Of a stretch of DNA of 64,000 nucleotides, positions 26,410 to 34,963 are shown one piece after another. The stretch's first letter is position 1. Every line of letters starts with the position of its first letter. Both the position numbers and the translations under genes were made by a program. The notes beneath the pieces were generated by a model that worked only from the letters and a program-made list of their open reading frames with translations, was not told the origin of the DNA and made no database searches. The stretch is from an uncultured Christensenellaceae bacterium (GTDB taxonomy: Bacteria; Bacillota; Clostridia; Christensenellales; UBA3700), in contig CALWKS010000006.1 in the NCBI GenBank assembly GCA_944381325.1, forward strand, positions 1-64,000. Direction: 5' to 3'.

Positions 26410-28488
26410 TTATTTTTTTCTTGCATCGATAATGCCTGCCGCGACGTTCTTCGGAACTTCAGCGTAGTGGTCGAACTGCATTGAGAAGTCGCCTCTGCCC
26501 TGAGTGCTTGAACGGAGCGTAGTAGCATAACCGAACATTTCGGAAAGCGGGATTTCGCAATCGACAACCTGATCGCCGCCGCGCATTTCCATAGACTTGA
26601 TGTTACCTCTTCTGCCGTTGATCGTGCCGATAACGTCGCCGAGATACTGATCCGGAGTTACGACTTCAACTGCCATCATAGGCTCAAGCAGTACGGGGTT
26701 AGCCTTTTCAGCGCCATCCTTGAGAGCCATAGAACCTGCAATCTTGAACGCCATTTCCGAAGAGTCGACTTCGTGGTAAGAACCGTCGACGATGTCAACG
26801 TGGAAGTCAACGAGTTCATAACCTGCTACGATACCGCCCTTTGCAGCTTCTCTGATACCTGCTTCGACTGCAGGAATGTATTCCTTCGGAATGCTGCCGC
26901 CGACGGTCTTGTCTTCAACGGTGATGCCTGATCCGGGTTCGCCGGGAGTGAGAACGATCTTGCAGTGACCGTACTGACCTTTACCACCGGACTGACGGAC
27001 GTATTTGCCTTCAGCGTTGACTGCCTTTCTGATGGTTTCACGGTAAGCAACCTGAGGCTGACCTACGTTTGCTTCGACCTTGAATTCTCTGAGAAGTCTG
27101 TCTACGATGATATCCAGGTGCAGCTCGCCCATACCTGCGATGATGGTCTGACCGGTTTCCTGGTTAGTGTAAGTCTTGAAAGTCGGGTCTTCTTCTGCAA
27201 GCTTTACGAGAGCAAGGCTCATCTTTTCCTGACCTGCCTTAGTCTTGGGCTCGATAGCGACGTTGATAACGGGTTCAGGGAACTCCATGCTTTCAAGTAT
27301 GATCGGCTTGTCTATATCGCAAAGCGTATCGCCCGTGGTCGTGTCTTTAAGACCGACGATAGCGATAATGTCGCCTGCATGAGCTTCTTCGAGTTCAGCT
27401 CTGCTGTTAGCGTGCATTCTTACGATACGACCGACTCTTTCGCGCTTGCCTTTGGTGCTGTTGAGCACGTAAGAACCTGCCTTGATGGTACCGGAGTATA
27501 CTCTGAAGAACGCCAGCTTACCGATGAACGGGTCAGCCATGATCTTGAATGCAAGACCACTGAACGGAGCGTTGTCGTCTGCTTCGCGGTGCATAACTAC
27601 GTTTTTGTCATCAACCGCAGTGCCTTCGACAGGGGGAATGTCGAGCGGAGAAGGCAGATAATCCACGATAGCGTCAAGGAGCAGCTGAACGCCCTTGTTG
27701 CGGTATGCGGATCCGCAGAATACGGGGGTGATGTCCATAGACAGAACGCCCTTTCTGATAGCCTTTCTGATTTCCTTCGGGTCGACTTCTTCGCCCATGA
27801 GAACTTTTTCCATCAACTCTTCGTCATACATTGACGCTTCGTCGAGAAGCTCGGTTCTCTTCTCCTCGCAGATCTCTTTGAGTTCAGCGGGGATCTCTCT
27901 GTATTCGAACTTAAGACCTTCTTTGTCGGTGTAGTAGATAGCCTTATTTTCAACAAGGTCTACCATACCTACGAAGTTGTCTTCCTTGCCGATAGGTACA
28001 ACCATCGCAACAGGTTTAGCTCTGAGACGGTCCTTCATCATCTGAATGACGTTTTCGAAGTCAGCACCGTCGCGGTCCATCTTGTTGACGAACGCGATTC
28101 TCGGGACGTGATACTTCGTAGCCTGACGCCAAACCGTTTCAGACTGAGGCTGAACGCCGCCTCTTGCGCAGAAAACCGCTACCGCGCCGTCGAGAACGCG
28201 GAGGCTTCTTTCGACCTCAACGGTAAAGTCAACGTGTCCCGGGGTGTCGATCAGGTTGATACGGCAGCCCTTCCAAGCAGTGGAAGTAGCCGCGGAGGTA
28301 ATGGTTATACCTCTTTCCTGCTCCTGAACCATCCAGTCCATCGTCGCGCTTCCGTCGTGAACTTCGCCTATCTTGTGGTTTACACCTGTATAGTACAAAA
28401 TTCTCTCGCTGGTCGTAGTCTTGCCTGCGTCGATGTGCGCCATAATACCGATATTTCTGGTATTTTCCAACGAATATTCTCTCGCCAT
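26410..28488 (-). CDS. fusA: Elongation factor G
   Basis: 692 residues with normal five-domain layout. The G domain has [22 protein letters not shown] and NKMDRDGAD. The domain III-V landmarks are [14 protein letters not shown] and [14 protein letters not shown]. Catalyses translocation and ribosome recycling. It lies 35 nt after rpsG in the str operon. The message has a proper Shine-Dalgarno. Confidence 0.99.
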   Translation of the reverse strand: MAREYSLENTRNIGIMAHIDAGKTTTSERILYYTGVNHKIGEVHDGSATMDWMVQEQERGITITSAATSTAWKGCRINLIDTPGHVDFTVEVERSLRVLDGAVAVFCARGGVQPQSETVWRQATKYHVPRIAFVNKMDRDGADFENVIQMMKDRLRAKPVAMVVPIGKEDNFVGMVDLVENKAIYYTDKEGLKFEYREIPAELKEICEEKRTELLDEASMYDEELMEKVLMGEEVDPKEIRKAIRKGVLSMDITPVFCGSAYRNKGVQLLLDAIVDYLPSPLDIPPVEGTAVDDKNVVMHREADDNAPFSGLAFKIMADPFIGKLAFFRVYSGTIKAGSYVLNSTKGKRERVGRIVRMHANSRAELEEAHAGDIIAIVGLKDTTTGDTLCDIDKPIILESMEFPEPVINVAIEPKTKAGQEKMSLALVKLAEEDPTFKTYTNQETGQTIIAGMGELHLDIIVDRLLREFKVEANVGQPQVAYRETIRKAVNAEGKYVRQSGGKGQYGHCKIVLTPGEPGSGITVEDKTVGGSIPKEYIPAVEAGIREAAKGGIVAGYELVDFHVDIVDGSYHEVDSSEMAFKIAGSMALKDGAEKANPVLLEPMMAVEVVTPDQYLGDVIGTINGRRGNIKSMEMRGGDQVVDCEIPLSEMFGYATTLRSSTQGRGDFSMQFDHYAEVPKNVAAGIIDARKK

Positions 28489-28523
28489 TTTTGTTTCCTC
28501 GTATATATGATTTTATCGAAGGA

Positions 28524-28994
28524 CTACCAACGATAATGAGCAAACGCCTTGTTTGCTTCTGCCATTCTGTGCATTTCTTCCTTTCTTCTTACAGCAGCAC
28601 CGGTGTTGTTGTAAGCGTCCATAAGTTCAGCAGCAACGCGCTCTGCCATCGTCTTTTCGCCTCTCTTTCTGGAGAACATAACTATCCATCTGATAGCCAG
28701 GGTCTGACGACGAGCCGCTCTGATTTCCATAGGAACCTGATAAGTGGAACCGCCTACGCGGCGAGCTTTAACCTCGAGTTCGGGCATAGCGTTTGAAAGC
28801 GCCTTGTTGAAAACATCCATAGGTTCAACGCCCATTTTTTCCTTGATTATATCGAATGCACCGTAAACTATATTCTGAGCCGTGCCCTTCTTGCCGTCCC
28901 ACATAACCTGGTTAACGAACTTGGTGATAACCTTGCTGTTGTATATAGGATCCGGAAGTACGTCTCTTACGAATGCGCCACTTCTTCTTGGCAT
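28524..28994 (-). CDS. rpsG: 30S ribosomal protein S7
   Basis: 156 residues, standard for uS7. Conserved [47 protein letters not shown] and the C-terminal [15 protein letters not shown] are all visible. Primary binder of the 3' domain of 16S rRNA. Between rpsL and fusA, with AAGGAGG before the ATG. Confidence 0.99.
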   Translation of the reverse strand: MPRRSGAFVRDVLPDPIYNSKVITKFVNQVMWDGKKGTAQNIVYGAFDIIKEKMGVEPMDVFNKALSNAMPELEVKARRVGGSTYQVPMEIRAARRQTLAIRWIVMFSRKRGEKTMAERVAAELMDAYNNTGAAVRRKEEMHRMAEANKAFAHYRW

Positions 28995-29045
28995 ATTTCT
29001 TTACCTCCTTGTTAGATTGATTGTTTCCGACTAAACAGGCAGACC

Positions 29046-29420
29046 TTATTTCTTGGGTCTCTTTGCGCCATATTTAGATCTCGCTTGCATACGCTTCGCT
29101 ACGCCTGCACTGTCCAAGGTACCACGGATGATGTGATATCTTACGCCCGGCAGGTCTCTTACTCTACCACCTCTTATCAGAACGACGCTGTGTTCCTGCA
29201 GATTGTGGCCGATACCCGGAATATAGATGGTACCTTCCATACCGTTTACAAGTCTTACTCTTGCGATCTTACGGAGCGCTGAGTTAGGCTTCTTGGGGGA
29301 AGTCGTCGTAACGGACAGACATACGCCTCTCTTCTGAGGGCACTGCTGCATAATAGGAACAACGCTCTTCTTAACCTGCTTTTCACGGCCTTGTCTAATC
29401 AACTGATTGATTGTTGGCAT
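29046..29420 (-). CDS. rpsL: 30S ribosomal protein S12
   Basis: 124 residues from ATG 29420 ([12 protein letters not shown]). The 14 upstream in-frame codons are not conserved and would cover the Shine-Dalgarno (AGGAGG). The decoding-centre loop ([13 protein letters not shown]) carries the Lys normally found in streptomycin-sensitive S12, and the GVRYHIIRG region is present. First gene of the str operon. Confidence 0.98.
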   Translation of the reverse strand: MPTINQLIRQGREKQVKKSVVPIMQQCPQKRGVCLSVTTTSPKKPNSALRKIARVRLVNGMEGTIYIPGIGHNLQEHSVVLIRGGRVRDLPGVRYHIIRGTLDSAGVAKRMQARSKYGAKRPKK

Positions 29421-29525
29421 CTGACTTTTACCTCCTGTGTTATTTTTTGTCGGAACAGTCAATCCTAAAGGAAATTAACCGTGCCAATAGCTATATGCGG
29501 CATAATTCCACACATAGCGTGATTT

Positions 29526-29554
29526 ATTTTACACAAATTATTTTCAGCTGTCAA
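29526..29554 (-). promoter_or_regulatory. str operon promoter
   Basis: Minus strand: -35 TTGACA (29554-29549), 17-nt spacer, -10 TAAAAT (29531-29526). Leader of about 100 nt before rpsL. No obvious S7- or S12-binding structure was recognised in it. Confidence 0.82.
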
Positions 29555-29591
29555 ACGATTGATAACCTATTGATAAAAAAATTGCTTAAAT

Positions 29592-29616
29592 AAGGCGCGC
29601 AGAGCGCCTTTTTTCA
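29592..29616. terminator. tsaD terminator
   Basis: Stem AAGGCGC/GCGCCTT with a 5-nt loop, 18-36 nt after the tsaD stop. Six Ts follow on plus and ATTT on minus, so as a tsaD terminator it is imperfect but well placed. Confidence 0.6.
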
Positions 29617-29627
29617 AAAAATACGCT

Positions 29628-30710
29628 TCAGACGCGCGGTTTTGCGTCCGTTATCTTCACCGTAGCGCTTGCTTCCAGCGTAAGGCTTGCCGCTTCCGCG
29701 CCCGACCTTATAAGATTATAAGCTTCCGAAGCTATCATCGCCGCGTTGTCGGTGCAAAGAGAAAGCGGCGGATAATATACGTCAAAGCCGTGCTTTTCAG
29801 CCTTTTGCTTCATAACCTCTCTGAGCTTTTCGTTGGCTGCTACGCCGCCCGCGATAACTATCGTCTTAAGTCCCGAATCCTCCGCGGCTCTTACCGCGGC
29901 GTCAGTCATTATTTCAACCGCCTTGTCCTGGAAAGAGCGCGCTACGTCGGCTTTAGAAAACTCTTCTCCCTTCTGCTCTTTGGTATGCACGTAATTGATT
30001 ACCGCGGTCTTGAGTCCGCTGTAAGAAAAGTCGTAACCCGCGCTGTTTTTGAGCGGAGTGGGCAGGTTTACCGCAGGCTTGCCCTCTCTCGCCAGCTTCT
30101 GGATCTGCGGTCCGCCGGGATATTCCAGCCCGAGAACGCGCGCCACTTTGTCAAAAGCCTCTCCGCACGCGTCGTCCTGAGTGCTGCCGAGAAGTTTTAT
30201 ATCCTCAAGTCCGTCCACTTTTACCACCGCGGTATGTCCGCCGCTTGCGATAAGGCAGATATAAGGCGGCTTCAGGTCGGGTTTTGCAAGATAATTTGCA
30301 GCGATATGCCCCCTGATATGGTTTACCGCTATCAGCGGTTTTTTCAGCGCGTAAGCGTACGCTTTAGCAAACGATACGCCCACAAGAAGCGCGCCGAGAA
30401 GTCCCGCGCCGTAAGTAACTGCAACGCAGTCTATTTCATCGGGCTTTAAGCCTGCTTCTTCAAGCGCCTGAGAAGTTATCTGCGACACAGCCATAACGTG
30501 ATTGCGCGAAGCTATTTCAGGCACAACGCCGCCGTAACGCTTATGGATCTCTATCTGCGAAGCTACAACTGATGACAAAACCTTCCTGCCGCGGGTGATC
30601 GCGCAGGCAGTCTCGTCGCACGAAGATTCGAGCGCGAGTATGATGATATCTTCTTTGTCTCTGAGTTTTTCAAGCTGCGATCTGCAGTTTTTTTCGTAAT
30701 CCGTAAGCAT
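29628..30710 (-). CDS. tsaD: tRNA N6-threonylcarbamoyladenosine synthase TsaD
   Basis: 360 residues of the ASKHA-fold TsaD/Kae1 family. It transfers the threonylcarbamoyl group to A37 of ANN-decoding tRNAs, working with TsaB, TsaE and TsaC. Key features: ALESSCDETACA, the metal-binding NHIRGHIAAN (two His), IASGGHTA, GEAFDKVAR, the nucleotide loop FSYSGLKTA, and VIAGGVAANEKLR with a final CTDNAAMIA. The N-terminal ~23 residues (MLTDYEKNCRSQLEKLRDKE) are an extension, so a later start is possible but no better ATG exists. Follows prfB by 53 nt, separated by a hairpin. Confidence 0.96.
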   Translation of the reverse strand: MLTDYEKNCRSQLEKLRDKEDIIILALESSCDETACAITRGRKVLSSVVASQIEIHKRYGGVVPEIASRNHVMAVSQITSQALEEAGLKPDEIDCVAVTYGAGLLGALLVGVSFAKAYAYALKKPLIAVNHIRGHIAANYLAKPDLKPPYICLIASGGHTAVVKVDGLEDIKLLGSTQDDACGEAFDKVARVLGLEYPGGPQIQKLAREGKPAVNLPTPLKNSAGYDFSYSGLKTAVINYVHTKEQKGEEFSKADVARSFQDKAVEIMTDAAVRAAEDSGLKTIVIAGGVAANEKLREVMKQKAEKHGFDVYYPPLSLCTDNAAMIASEAYNLIRSGAEAASLTLEASATVKITDAKPRV

Positions 30711-30737
30711 ATATATTATATTGATATAAGAATTTAA

Positions 30738-30757
30738 GCGGCGCGATATTGCGCCGC
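30738..30757. terminator. Hairpin between prfB and tsaD
   Basis: Perfect 7-bp stem GCGGCGC/GCGCCGC with a 6-nt loop, just after the prfB stop. Followed on minus by TTAAATTCTT, so probably a partial terminator or mRNA-stabilising structure. Confidence 0.5.
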
Positions 30758-30763
30758 GTCATT

Positions 30764-31864
30764 TTATTGCGATTTCTTCAGATAATCGAAAATGAATTCT
30801 TCGAGGTCTCCGTCCATTACTGCGGTAATGTTGCCCGTTTCGCAACCGGTGCGGTGGTCTTTTACCATCGTGTACGGGCAGAACACATAGCTTCGTATCT
30901 GACTGCCCCATTCGATTTTCTTTATCTCGCCCTTAAGTTCCTGCTCCTGTTCCTGCTGTTCGCGCTCCTGCTTTTCAACGAGCTTTGACATAAGCATTTT
31001 CATAGCCTGTTCTCTGTTCTGTATCTGAGAACGCTCGTTCTGACACTGAACGATGATACCCGTCGGGATATGCGTGATACGCACCGCGCTGTCCGTCTTG
31101 TTGACGTGCTGACCGCCCGCGCCGCCGCTCCTGTAAGTATCTATCTTCAGGTCTTCGGGATTTATCTTGATTTCTGTTTCGCCCTCGATTTCAGGCATAA
31201 CTTCTACCGACGCGAAAGAGGTATGACGTCTTGACTGAGAATCGAAAGGAGATATTCTGACCAGTCTGTGAACGCCCTTTTCAGCCTTGAGATAGCCGTA
31301 AGCGTTTTCGCCCTCAACCGAGAAAGTAACGCTCTTTATGCCCGCTTCGTCGCCGGGCAGAGAATCGAGAACGTTTACTTTGTAGCCGTTTCTCTCCGCA
31401 TAACGGGTGTACATACGGTAAAGCATGCTCACCCAGTCCTGAGCCTCTGTGCCGCCTGCGCCTGCGTGCAAAGTCATGATCGCGTTGTTTGCGTCGTATT
31501 TGCCTTTGAGAAGAGTCTCCAGCGTGGTCTGCTCTATTTCCTTTGCAAGCTCTGTGAGTTCGCTCTGAATTTCTTCGCTTTCACTGTCCGTTTCGCTTTC
31601 AAGACAGAGCTCGATCAGCACTTCGATATCGTCTGCCTTCGAACACAGCTTACGGTAACGGTCGATTTTTCCTTCTATTCTCGAAACCTCTTTGTTTACC
31701 TTCTGAGCGTTTTCGAGGTTTTCCCAGAAACCGTCCGCTTCCTGCTGTTTGGCTAGTTCTGCGCGCTGTTTCTCCAGGTTTGCTATGTCAAGCGCTTCTC
31801 CCAGCGATTCAAGTTGTTTTTTAAGGGAAGCGAGTTCCTGCTTCGCCTGTTCGATTATTATCAT
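30764..31864 (-). CDS. prfB: Peptide chain release factor 2
   Basis: 366 residues. RF2 is identified by the peptide anticodon SPF (VRISPFDSQSRRHTSF) and the catalytic GGQ in RSGGAGGQHVNKTDSAV; it terminates at UAA and UGA. The reading frame is uninterrupted. Where E. coli prfB has CTT TGA C at the programmed +1 frameshift, this gene reads in-frame CTT GAC (31792-31787) with no strong internal Shine-Dalgarno, so the autoregulatory frameshift is absent. GGAG precedes the ATG. It follows secA by 40 nt in one operon. Confidence 0.96.
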   Translation of the reverse strand: MIIIEQAKQELASLKKQLESLGEALDIANLEKQRAELAKQQEADGFWENLENAQKVNKEVSRIEGKIDRYRKLCSKADDIEVLIELCLESETDSESEEIQSELTELAKEIEQTTLETLLKGKYDANNAIMTLHAGAGGTEAQDWVSMLYRMYTRYAERNGYKVNVLDSLPGDEAGIKSVTFSVEGENAYGYLKAEKGVHRLVRISPFDSQSRRHTSFASVEVMPEIEGETEIKINPEDLKIDTYRSGGAGGQHVNKTDSAVRITHIPTGIIVQCQNERSQIQNREQAMKMLMSKLVEKQEREQQEQEQELKGEIKKIEWGSQIRSYVFCPYTMVKDHRTGCETGNITAVMDGDLEEFIFDYLKKSQ

Positions 31865-31904
31865 CTATATTCTCCGTAAGTAAAGTTTCTTTTTTGCCGC
31901 CTTA

Positions 31905-34763
31905 TCAGTTGCCCTGATAGTAATTGCCGCTTCTTCCGCAGCAGTTCTTATATTTCTTGCCGCTGCCGCACGGACACGAGTCGTTGGGTCTGGGCTCTTT
32001 TTCCTTGCGCACCGTTTCCACCTTCGGCTTTGCCGCCTTTTTGCGTTCTCCGCCGAGAAGATTAACGTCGTCGTGCTTTTCAACGGTGGTCATTTCGTTT
32101 TTCTGAACGGGTTGTTCAGGCTGTTTCTTGACCTCGATCTTCATAAGGATCTTCACGACGTCGTCCTGAATATTTTCCACCATTTCGTCGAACATCTCAA
32201 ATCCTTCTTTGCGGTAAACGAGAACGGGGTCGCGCTGACCGTAAGCTACCAGGCTTATACCCTGACGCAGTTCTTCCATTGCAGAAATGTGTTCAGTCCA
32301 GCGGCTGTCTACGCAACGCAGAAGCACGTCTCTTTCGAGAGCGTCGACGGGTATTCCTTCCGCTTTGAACTTCTCTGTTCTCTCCTCGAATATTCTCTCG
32401 GCTTCAGCAGTAACCGCCTTAATGAAAGATTGGATGTCGTCGTGATTTTCAACGTATTCGGGAGTAATAAGACCCGTTTCTTTGGGAAGCACCGCAGACT
32501 CGAGATCTTTGTTGAACGCCTCGTAATCCCACTGAACGTAATCAGCCTTGCTGTTCAGATATGGATTGCATACGCGGGCAACCACTTCTCCGATCATAGC
32601 CTTTATCTGCTCGTGAACGTCAAGTTCGTCAAGCACGATGCGTCTCTGCTCGTAGATTATTTCTCTCTGCTTGTTCAACACGTCGTCATAACTGAGCACG
32701 TGTTTTCTTATCGAGAAGTTTCTGTCCTCTACCTTAGCCTGAGCGTGTTCGACCTGATTTGTAAGCATTCTCGATTCTATGACCATGCTTTCGTCGCCGC
32801 CGCTCAGCTTCATAATAAGATTCTTGAGCATATCTCCGCCGAATATTCTCAGCAGATCGTCGTCCGCACTGATATAGAATACTGAAGAACCGGGATCGCC
32901 CTGACGTCCGCTACGTCCGCGCAGCTGATTGTCTATACGGCGCGATTCGTGTCTTTCGGTACCAATTATTCTGAGACCGCCCAGAGAGACGACTTCTTCT
33001 TTTTCCTTATCGGTATCCTGTTTGAAAAGGTCGTAATATTTCTTATAATCCGCCCTTGCTTTGAGAACTTCTTCGTCAGTCGTATGAGCGTGAGATGTAG
33101 CCATCTCTGCAATGTCATGCGGATATCCGAGAGAATCGAGTTTCTTCTTTGCAAGAAAATCGGGGTTGCCGCCCAGCATGATATCGGTACCGCGGCCCGC
33201 CATGTTGGTCGCTATCGTAACCGCACCCAGCTTGCCTGCCTGAGCGACTATCTCTGCTTCTAAGGCGTGGTTTTTAGCGTTCAGCACCGTATGCGGTATT
33301 TTTCTGTTCTTGAGAAGATTGCTCAGCTCTTCGCTTCGCTCAACGCTTATCGTACCCACAAGCACGGGTTGTCTGCGCTGATAGCAAGCCTTTATGTCCT
33401 CAACTATAGCCTCGAGTTTAGCCTTGTGCGTAACGTAAAGTTTGTCAGGCTCGTCAACTCTTATCATAGGCTTGTTGGTGGGAATGACCACAACGTCGAG
33501 TTTGTATATCGTTTCAAACTCGTTCTCTTCAGTCTTTGCAGTACCCGTCATACCCGACAGCTTCTTGTAAAGTCTGAAGAAGTTCTGATAAGTGATAGAC
33601 GCAAGCGTCTTGTCTTCGGCTTTTATCTGAACTTTTTCTTTTGCTTCGATTGCCTGATGCAGACCGTTGCTGAAGCGGCGGCCTATCATCTGACGACCGG
33701 TGAATTCGTCGACGATAATGACTTCTCCGTCAACTACGATATAATTGACTTCGCGCTTCATAGTAACGTGAGCGCGCAGAGCGTTGTCGATATAATGCTT
33801 TATCTGCTGATTTGCAAAGTCAGACAAATCCTCGATGCCGTAAAACTCTTCAGCCTTTGCAGAGCCGTTTTCGTTGAGATAAACGGTCTTGCTCTTCTCA
33901 CCCGTCTCGTAGTCGCCGGTATGATCGCACTTAGCTCCGCAAGAAGAACAATATACGGTCTTACCGCACTTTTCTATCCATTCTTCGCTCTGCTCTTCGC
34001 CGCAGGAAGGACAGATGTACTTGCCCGGCTTGAGCGTGCGGACGAACTTGTCTGCCTTGATGTAAGGCTCGCTGCTCGTCTGACCTCTGCCGCTTATGAT
34101 AAGAGGGGTACGCGCTTCGTCGATAAGAATGCTGTCCACCTCGTCCACGATCGCAAAAGCGAGAGGACGCTGAACGCGGTCTTTAGCGCTTCTGACCATG
34201 TTATCACGCAGATAGTCGAAGCCCAGCTCGCTGTTGGTCGTATACATGATATCGCAATTGTATGCGGCGCGCTTTTCGTCCTTCTTCATACTGTGCAGAT
34301 TGCAGCTTACGGTAAGTCCGAGGAAGCGGAAAATTTTGCCCATCCAGTCGCAGTGATATTTTGCAAGATATTCGTTTACGGTAACGATATGCATGCCGTC
34401 GCCCGTAAGAGCATTCAGATATGCAGGCAAGGTAGCGACAAGGGTCTTACCTTCACCCGTCTTCATTTCAGCGATTCTGCCCTGATGAAGGACTATACCG
34501 CCGATTATCTGAACGTAGAAATGTTTCATTCCCAGAACGCGGAAGCTGGCTTCTCTGACCGTAGCGAACGCTTCGGGGAGCAGATCGTCGAGTTTTTCTC
34601 CTGCGGCGTATCTGTCCTTGAATTGCTGAGTGCAAGCCGCAAGTTCCTCGTCGCTCATAGCCTGAAATTTCGGCTCGAGCGCGATGACCTTATCGGCGGT
34701 CTTCTTGAGTTTTTTGAGTTCCCTGGCGTCTTTTGAAGGGAAAATAGCGGATAAAATGCCCAT
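31905..34763 (-). CDS. secA: Preprotein translocase ATPase SecA with an inserted zinc ribbon
   Basis: 952 residues, the motor of Sec export. Motor domain 1 has MKTGEGKT (Walker A) and VDEVDSILIDEARTPL (Walker B). Motor 2 has IATNMAGRGTDI and GTERHESRRIDNQLRGRSGRQGDPG spread over the helicase motifs. The C-terminal SecB/lipid-binding zinc finger is CPCGSGKKYKNCC. Unusually, the preprotein-crosslinking domain contains a second cysteine set at 251-279 (CPSC, C266, CSSC, C279), a zinc-ribbon-like insertion between LIISG and DYETGEKSKTVYL. The start has GAGG upstream and a good promoter. Confidence 0.97.
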   Translation of the reverse strand: MGILSAIFPSKDARELKKLKKTADKVIALEPKFQAMSDEELAACTQQFKDRYAAGEKLDDLLPEAFATVREASFRVLGMKHFYVQIIGGIVLHQGRIAEMKTGEGKTLVATLPAYLNALTGDGMHIVTVNEYLAKYHCDWMGKIFRFLGLTVSCNLHSMKKDEKRAAYNCDIMYTTNSELGFDYLRDNMVRSAKDRVQRPLAFAIVDEVDSILIDEARTPLIISGRGQTSSEPYIKADKFVRTLKPGKYICPSCGEEQSEEWIEKCGKTVYCSSCGAKCDHTGDYETGEKSKTVYLNENGSAKAEEFYGIEDLSDFANQQIKHYIDNALRAHVTMKREVNYIVVDGEVIIVDEFTGRQMIGRRFSNGLHQAIEAKEKVQIKAEDKTLASITYQNFFRLYKKLSGMTGTAKTEENEFETIYKLDVVVIPTNKPMIRVDEPDKLYVTHKAKLEAIVEDIKACYQRRQPVLVGTISVERSEELSNLLKNRKIPHTVLNAKNHALEAEIVAQAGKLGAVTIATNMAGRGTDIMLGGNPDFLAKKKLDSLGYPHDIAEMATSHAHTTDEEVLKARADYKKYYDLFKQDTDKEKEEVVSLGGLRIIGTERHESRRIDNQLRGRSGRQGDPGSSVFYISADDDLLRIFGGDMLKNLIMKLSGGDESMVIESRMLTNQVEHAQAKVEDRNFSIRKHVLSYDDVLNKQREIIYEQRRIVLDELDVHEQIKAMIGEVVARVCNPYLNSKADYVQWDYEAFNKDLESAVLPKETGLITPEYVENHDDIQSFIKAVTAEAERIFEERTEKFKAEGIPVDALERDVLLRCVDSRWTEHISAMEELRQGISLVAYGQRDPVLVYRKEGFEMFDEMVENIQDDVVKILMKIEVKKQPEQPVQKNEMTTVEKHDDVNLLGGERKKAAKPKVETVRKEKEPRPNDSCPCGSGKKYKNCCGRSGNYYQGN

Positions 34764-34818
34764 TTATTGCCTCACTCCGTCCGCAGAACAAATTTTGCGC
34801 ATTCTGCGACACTTATTT

Positions 34819-34847
34819 ATATTATCATAACGCGCGCGACCCGTCAA
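34819..34847 (-). promoter_or_regulatory. secA-prfB-tsaD promoter
   Basis: Minus strand: -35 TTGACG (34847-34842), 17-nt spacer, -10 TAATAT (34824-34819). Confidence 0.7.
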
Positions 34848-34923
34848 GCGTATACTACTCAGCCCGAACAGCTCCAGCACGCGTATTTTGCACTATTTTA
34901 ACGCATTTTGTATAAAACTGTAT

Positions 34924-34949
34924 GAAAAAAAACGGGCTTGCCGCCCGTT
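34924..34949 (-). terminator. recD2 terminator
   Basis: Stem AACGGGC/GCCCGTT with a 5-nt loop and six further Ts on the minus strand, 15 nt after the recD2 stop. Confidence 0.92.
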
Positions 34950-34963
34950 TATATTTATTTGTA

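Noticed and set aside
33267..34736. 489-codon plus-strand ORF
   Set aside because: Antisense shadow of secA; the translation is Leu/Val/Phe/Tyr-rich with no domain, as expected opposite a gene of this codon bias.
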